From contig QAYY01000001.1 of assembly GCA_003054665.1 (NCBI GenBank), forward strand, positions 795,501-859,500: a DNA stretch of 64,000 nucleotides, in the 5' to 3' direction. The notes beneath the pieces were generated by a model. The model was given only the letters and a program-made list of their open reading frames with translations. It was not told the origin of the DNA and made no database searches. This stretch comes from Opitutaceae bacterium EW11 (GTDB lineage: Bacteria; Verrucomicrobiota; Verrucomicrobiia; Opitutales; Opitutaceae). Both the position numbers and the translations under genes were made by a program. Below, one piece after another: positions 60,860 through 64,000 of this stretch (position 1 is the first letter of the stretch; each line of letters opens with the position of its first letter).

Positions 60860-61918
60860 ATGGAACGCGTCACGATGACGACCATTGCCGAGCGAGCCGG
60901 CGTTTCCAAAAACACGGTCTCTCTGGCATTGCGGCACGATCCGCAGATCCCCGTCGGCACCCGCCGTCGCATCGCGAAGATCGCCCGCAACCTCGGCTAC
61001 ACCAAGAATCCCGTGGTCTCGCAGCTCATGACGGAGCTGCGGAAGGCCCACCCCGCCGGGTATCGCCGCACGCTCGCCCTGCTGAACGCAAATCAGGATC
61101 CGCAGGCGTTCACCCGGCACCCCACCGTGCCGGTCTACGTCGACGGATGCCGCCGCCGCGCGACGTTTCACGGCTACAAGCTCGACGAGTTCTGGCTGCA
61201 CGATCCGGAGCTTTCCGGCGAACGCCTCGAGCGGATCCTCCGGGCGCGCGGCATTCGCGGCGTGTTGATCGTGGGGCTGATGAACGAGAACCAGCTTCCG
61301 GAACGTTTTCAGCCGCTGTGGAGCCAGCTCGCCTGCGTGGTCACGGGCGTGCGGACTCGCAACCCCACCCTGCCTTTCTGCTGCGTCGATCATCACGCTC
61401 TCGTGATGCAGGCGTTCGAGCAGGCCCGGCGGCTCGGCTATCGCCGTCCCGCGCTCGTGGTGGACGAGCGGATCGACAAGCTGGTCGACGGGCGTTTCAG
61501 CTCGGGGATGTGGATCGGTCAGCTCACGCTTCCTCCGGAGGATCGGCTGCCGGGCTTTTTCCAGGTCGAGGCGTCGCGGTCGAACCCCAAGCTCTTCACC
61601 GATTGGCTCACTCAGCATCGGCCCGATGTGGTGTTCACGTTGTACCATTTCGTCCGTCCGTGGATCGAGCAAACGGGAGTGCGCGTCCCGCAGGACATCG
61701 GCATCGTCCAGCTGGAGCGCCGCCGCGGATCCGACGAGTGGGCCGGCATGGATCAGCACAACGATCTCACCGGCGAGGGTGCCGTGGACATGCTCGTGGG
61801 CATGCTCCACAACAACGAAATCGGCCTCCCTCCCTTTCCGCGCGCCACGCTGATCAGCGGCACCTGGGTCGGAGGGAAGACGGTGAGACGAGTCGAGGTT
61901 TGCGGGGCGGACGCTTAA
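60860..61918 (+). CDS. LacI family transcriptional regulator of the ara genes
   Basis: The product has 352 residues from the ATG at 60860 (MERVTMTTIAERAGVSKNTVS); MTTIAE at 60875 is another start. The helix-turn-helix is residues 6-55 (TTIAERAGVSKNTVSLALRHDPQIPVGTRRRIAKIARNLGYTKNPVVSQLM), where SKNTVSLALR is the style I know from Opitutaceae. The effector domain has GVLIVGLMNENQLP, PFCCVDHHALVMQA, GYRRPALVVDERIDKL and VPQDIGIVQLERRR. It is divergent from araB and is the natural regulator of araBAD, with L-arabinose or a derivative as ligand. So this organism controls arabinose genes by a LacI protein, not AraC. Confidence 0.88.
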   Translation: MERVTMTTIAERAGVSKNTVSLALRHDPQIPVGTRRRIAKIARNLGYTKNPVVSQLMTELRKAHPAGYRRTLALLNANQDPQAFTRHPTVPVYVDGCRRRATFHGYKLDEFWLHDPELSGERLERILRARGIRGVLIVGLMNENQLPERFQPLWSQLACVVTGVRTRNPTLPFCCVDHHALVMQAFEQARRLGYRRPALVVDERIDKLVDGRFSSGMWIGQLTLPPEDRLPGFFQVEASRSNPKLFTDWLTQHRPDVVFTLYHFVRPWIEQTGVRVPQDIGIVQLERRRGSDEWAGMDQHNDLTGEGAVDMLVGMLHNNEIGLPPFPRATLISGTWVGGKTVRRVEVCGADA

Positions 61919-61959
61919 GTTGGTGGCTGGAAATTCGTCAGGGGCAGGAGAGCGATGGT

Positions 61960-62007
61960 AGTTGGTAGTTGGTTACAGTCTCAGCTCCCAACTCCTAACT
62001 TCCAACT
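61960..62007. repeat. heptameric AGTTGGN repeats in inverted orientation
   Basis: Two direct copies of AGTTGG in a seven-base period (61960-61972) face three degenerate copies of the complement, CCAACT, CCTAACT and CCAACT (61988-62007), also with seven-base period. The whole can fold into a hairpin between the ends of the convergent LacI and phosphatase genes. The stop codon of the phosphatase-like gene (61995-61997) lies within the repeat, so its last residues (GEVGS) are encoded by it. Confidence 0.65.
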
Positions 62008-63041
62008 TCTCCTGCGTCCGCCGCGGGCGCAGGCCGCAGTCTCTCGCGTATGAGACGTCTCAATACCGGCCGCATTTTCTTCGCCAGGGCCGGATTGGCG
62101 AACGCTACCCAGCTCACCGGCGACACCGTGTCGAGGGGAGCCTTGACCGGTCCGCCGAGCGGAGCCTCGACGACGGCCCCCAACTCGGTCGCGATCAGCG
62201 CGGTGCAGATGTCGTACGGATGGCAGGCGAGGTTGGAGGAGAGCCCGAGCCGGGCGTGCGCCTCGGGTCGCAGGTCGGCGAGAAACCGATCGTGCCCGGC
62301 GAGGATCTCGTAGAGCTGCCCGCCGGTGGAGATGTATTGATCGTCGAATACAAGCGGCGACCCCGGGGGCACGTCGGCGTGAATCTCCGCCCAAAGATCC
62401 TCCTCGAGCTGCGACAACAATCCCTTCCCGTGGGGGAAGAACCGCACGAGGGCGGAAAAACCGTGTTTGAAGTCTTTGGCGCGGGACGGCCGCAACGTCA
62501 GCGGCCCGCGTCCGCCCGCACGCACGTCGACCCACTCGGCGCGAACGCCCCTCGGCCCGGCGCCGCGGACCGCGCTGATCTGGTCGGAACGCCACTGTTT
62601 GCTCGTCGGCAGTTCCGTCATCGCCGCGACGACAAGATCCGTGAGGTTCGTCCTCGCGCCGCGCTGCGGGGCCAGGGCCGCAAGGCTCCAGGCAGAGCGT
62701 TTGTCGTACATGATTTCGCGGGTGCCATCGATCGGATCGAGGATGCACTTCCAGCGCGTCTTCGCGACGGGCGTGCCCCGGGGAAACGTCGTCACCTTGC
62801 CTTCGAGCCCCTCCATCACCAGTTCCACCGGCCACGTTTTCGGCCAGTGACCGTCGAACCACGCCAAAATCACGTCCTCAGTCACTTTGTCGATTTGGTA
62901 GATCGTGTCGGCTTCGGTGACATCGGCGATTCGCGAAAAATCCGACGACGAGCGCCGCCGCGCCTCCAACAGCGCGTCGCGGATGTGATCCTGAAGGGAG
63001 CAGAGGAGACGCCGGGCGCGATGAAGGGCTGAGGGTGACAT
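61995..63041 (-). CDS. inositol monophosphatase family protein
   Basis: The product has 348 residues from the ATG at 63041 (MSPSALHRARRLLCSLQDHIRDALLEAR). The IMPase metal site is present: CILDPIDGTREIMYDKRSAWSL with D-P-I-D-G-T, preceded by a Glu-rich (VMEGLEGK) segment. Near the C-terminus HPYDICTALIATELGAVVEAPLGGP replaces the usual WDxAAG motif, with the catalytic Asp as YD. It is longer than ordinary IMPases (about 260) by about 80 residues. It probably dephosphorylates a sugar or inositol phosphate; substrate unknown. The end is in the heptameric repeat. Confidence 0.82.
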   Translation of the reverse strand: MSPSALHRARRLLCSLQDHIRDALLEARRRSSSDFSRIADVTEADTIYQIDKVTEDVILAWFDGHWPKTWPVELVMEGLEGKVTTFPRGTPVAKTRWKCILDPIDGTREIMYDKRSAWSLAALAPQRGARTNLTDLVVAAMTELPTSKQWRSDQISAVRGAGPRGVRAEWVDVRAGGRGPLTLRPSRAKDFKHGFSALVRFFPHGKGLLSQLEEDLWAEIHADVPPGSPLVFDDQYISTGGQLYEILAGHDRFLADLRPEAHARLGLSSNLACHPYDICTALIATELGAVVEAPLGGPVKAPLDTVSPVSWVAFANPALAKKMRPVLRRLIRERLRPAPAADAGEVGS

Positions 63042-63229
63042 GCTGGCGGGATGACAAGCCCGGCGCCTGGGCGCGTCGAGCCTTTGGCGGACCGGAGCCT
63101 GCGCAGCGGCGCCCAGCCGGCTTTCCCAGTTCATTAGCGCTCTCTAGCGCCGCCCACTTCCTTATACCATTCAGTAGCTTGACTTCTCGCCCAACCTAGA
63201 CACCCGTCCCTCCGCATCACCCCGCCTGC

Positions 63230-63547
63230 ATGCCCCTCCCCGACCCGGACGATTCCGTGCATAGCGAAGCGTTTTTGCGCTCGCTGATGCGCCGCCAGCT
63301 CACGTTGTCGATCAGTTGCGCCGCGGCGTTCCTGATCGTTGTTCTCGGCCTTCCTCTCGCCAACTATTTCGCGCCCGAACTGATGGCGACGCGCGTCGGC
63401 GGCTTCACGCTGACGTGGTTGCTCCTCGGCGTTCTTTTTTTCCCGGCGGTTTGGGTGATATCGTGGACGTTCATCCGCCGGTCGATCTGGCTGGAAGAAG
63501 ACGAAGTGCGCCAGGCCGAGGCCGCCCGCAGGAGGACCGAGCCATGA
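63230..63547 (+). CDS. DUF485 family membrane protein
   Basis: The product has 105 residues with two hydrophobic segments (about 26-45 and 56-80), typical for DUF485: SEAFLRSLMRRQLTLSISCAAAFLIVVLGLPLANYFAPELM, then TLTWLLLGVLFFPAVWVISWTFIRRS. DUF485 proteins accompany acetate or other monocarboxylate symporters (ActP/YjcH pair). It overlaps the next gene by four bases (ATGA, 63544-63547), so the two are translationally coupled. Confidence 0.92.
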   Translation: MPLPDPDDSVHSEAFLRSLMRRQLTLSISCAAAFLIVVLGLPLANYFAPELMATRVGGFTLTWLLLGVLFFPAVWVISWTFIRRSIWLEEDEVRQAEAARRRTEP

Positions 63548-64000
63548 GCGCATCGCTTCGCACGCTCGCTTTTCTCGACGGGGCCGATCCGTGGATCCTC
63601 GCGTTCTCCCTCGTGACGGTCGTCGTGACGATCTGGATGGGTTTCCGCTCCGCGAAGAAGTCGAAAACCGCGAGCGATTTCTTCGTCGCGGGCCGCTCGG
63701 TCTCCGTCGGCTGGAACGCATCCGCGATTTCGGGCGAATACCTCTCGGCCGCGTCCTTCATGGGCATCGCCGGCATGGTCATGTCGGCGGGCTACGACGC
63801 GCTGTGGTATCCGGTGTGTTACGCGTGTGGATACCTGTTCCTGCTCCTTTTCATCGCCGGGCCGCTGCGCCGTTTCGGGGCGTACACGATCCCCGACTTC
63901 GCCGAGGGCCGCTTTGACTCGCCCCTCTTCCGCAAGATCGCGGTGTGTTTTGTCCTCTTCATCGGCTTTTTCTACACGATGCCGCAGATGAAAGGCGCCG
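63544..64000 (+). CDS. sodium:solute symporter, ActP-like, cut by window edge
   Basis: Only the N-terminal 152 residues are in the window. LAFSLVTVVVTIWMGFRSAKKSKTASDFFVAGRSVSVGWNASAISGEYLSAASFMGIAGMVMSAGYD is the typical SSS opening with TM1 broken at the sodium site, then GYLFLLLFIAGPLRRFGAYTIPDFAEGRF. The pairing with DUF485 suggests a monocarboxylate (acetate-type) symporter, but the substrate-specific part is outside the window. It starts in a four-base overlap with the DUF485 gene. Confidence 0.9.
   Translation, partial: MSASLRTLAFLDGADPWILAFSLVTVVVTIWMGFRSAKKSKTASDFFVAGRSVSVGWNASAISGEYLSAASFMGIAGMVMSAGYDALWYPVCYACGYLFLLLFIAGPLRRFGAYTIPDFAEGRFDSPLFRKIAVCFVLFIGFFYTMPQMKGA

Noticed and set aside
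1-64000. CRISPR arrays, tRNA or rRNA genes, insertion sequences, prophage genes
   Set aside because: None seen on reading; no repeated 25-40 base units with spacers, no transposase or integrase motifs, no tRNA-like cloverleaf that I could recognise by eye.

Overview
The window is 64 kb of GC-rich, densely coded chromosome. Gene content and style point to a member of the Verrucomicrobiota, most likely the family Opitutaceae. The clues are two PilT-type ATPases with a prepilin peptidase elsewhere, a LacI regulator with the N-terminus typical of that family, an ara gene set under LacI control, weak Shine-Dalgarno sites and many heavily decorated PAS sensor kinases. This placement is inference from gene style; there is no rRNA or tRNA here to confirm it. 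I saw no insertion sequence, prophage, CRISPR array, tRNA or rRNA.

Layout. 1-17 kb is housekeeping and envelope: a truncated DUF885 protein, an RhlE-like helicase, a DUF3568 lipoprotein, tandem PilT ATPases, a rhomboid protease, a fused ATP-grasp/alpha-E protein, a VKOR-thioredoxin fusion with a DUF1573 partner, a sugar isomerase-like protein, AroE, PilD, a galactokinase-family kinase and YgfZ. 17-25 kb has a DAHP synthase behind a structured leader, a tripartite RND efflux operon with a TetR regulator and a clear operator, then malate dehydrogenase with a strong terminator. 26-45 kb is mixed: an orphan membrane protein, a beta-barrel, an M16 peptidase, a TlpA thioredoxin, a family 2 glycosyltransferase, a LysR/YggS divergent pair, a large hybrid histidine kinase, a GNAT enzyme, and a PhzF / MocR / EamA group with palindromes between the divergent genes.

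The most interesting part is 45.5-53.0 kb. Four adjacent genes encode a complete-looking electron path across both membranes: a 7-8 haem periplasmic cytochrome of the DmsE/MtrA type, a 681-residue MtrB-like outer-membrane barrel, a small monohaem cytochrome c, and a three-TM, seven-haem NapC/NirT-type quinol dehydrogenase with the architecture of Geobacter ImcH. Right behind them lie a CorE-like ECF sigma factor with a C-terminal cysteine-rich domain and a Cu(I) P-type ATPase. This looks like an extracellular electron transfer conduit next to a copper-sensing, copper-export module.

53-64 kb carries a sensor kinase and response regulator pair, a lipoprotein, the L-arabinose genes araD, araA and araB with a divergent LacI regulator, an inositol-monophosphatase-like protein whose 3' end lies in a heptameric repeat, and the start of a DUF485 plus sodium:solute symporter pair that runs off the window.
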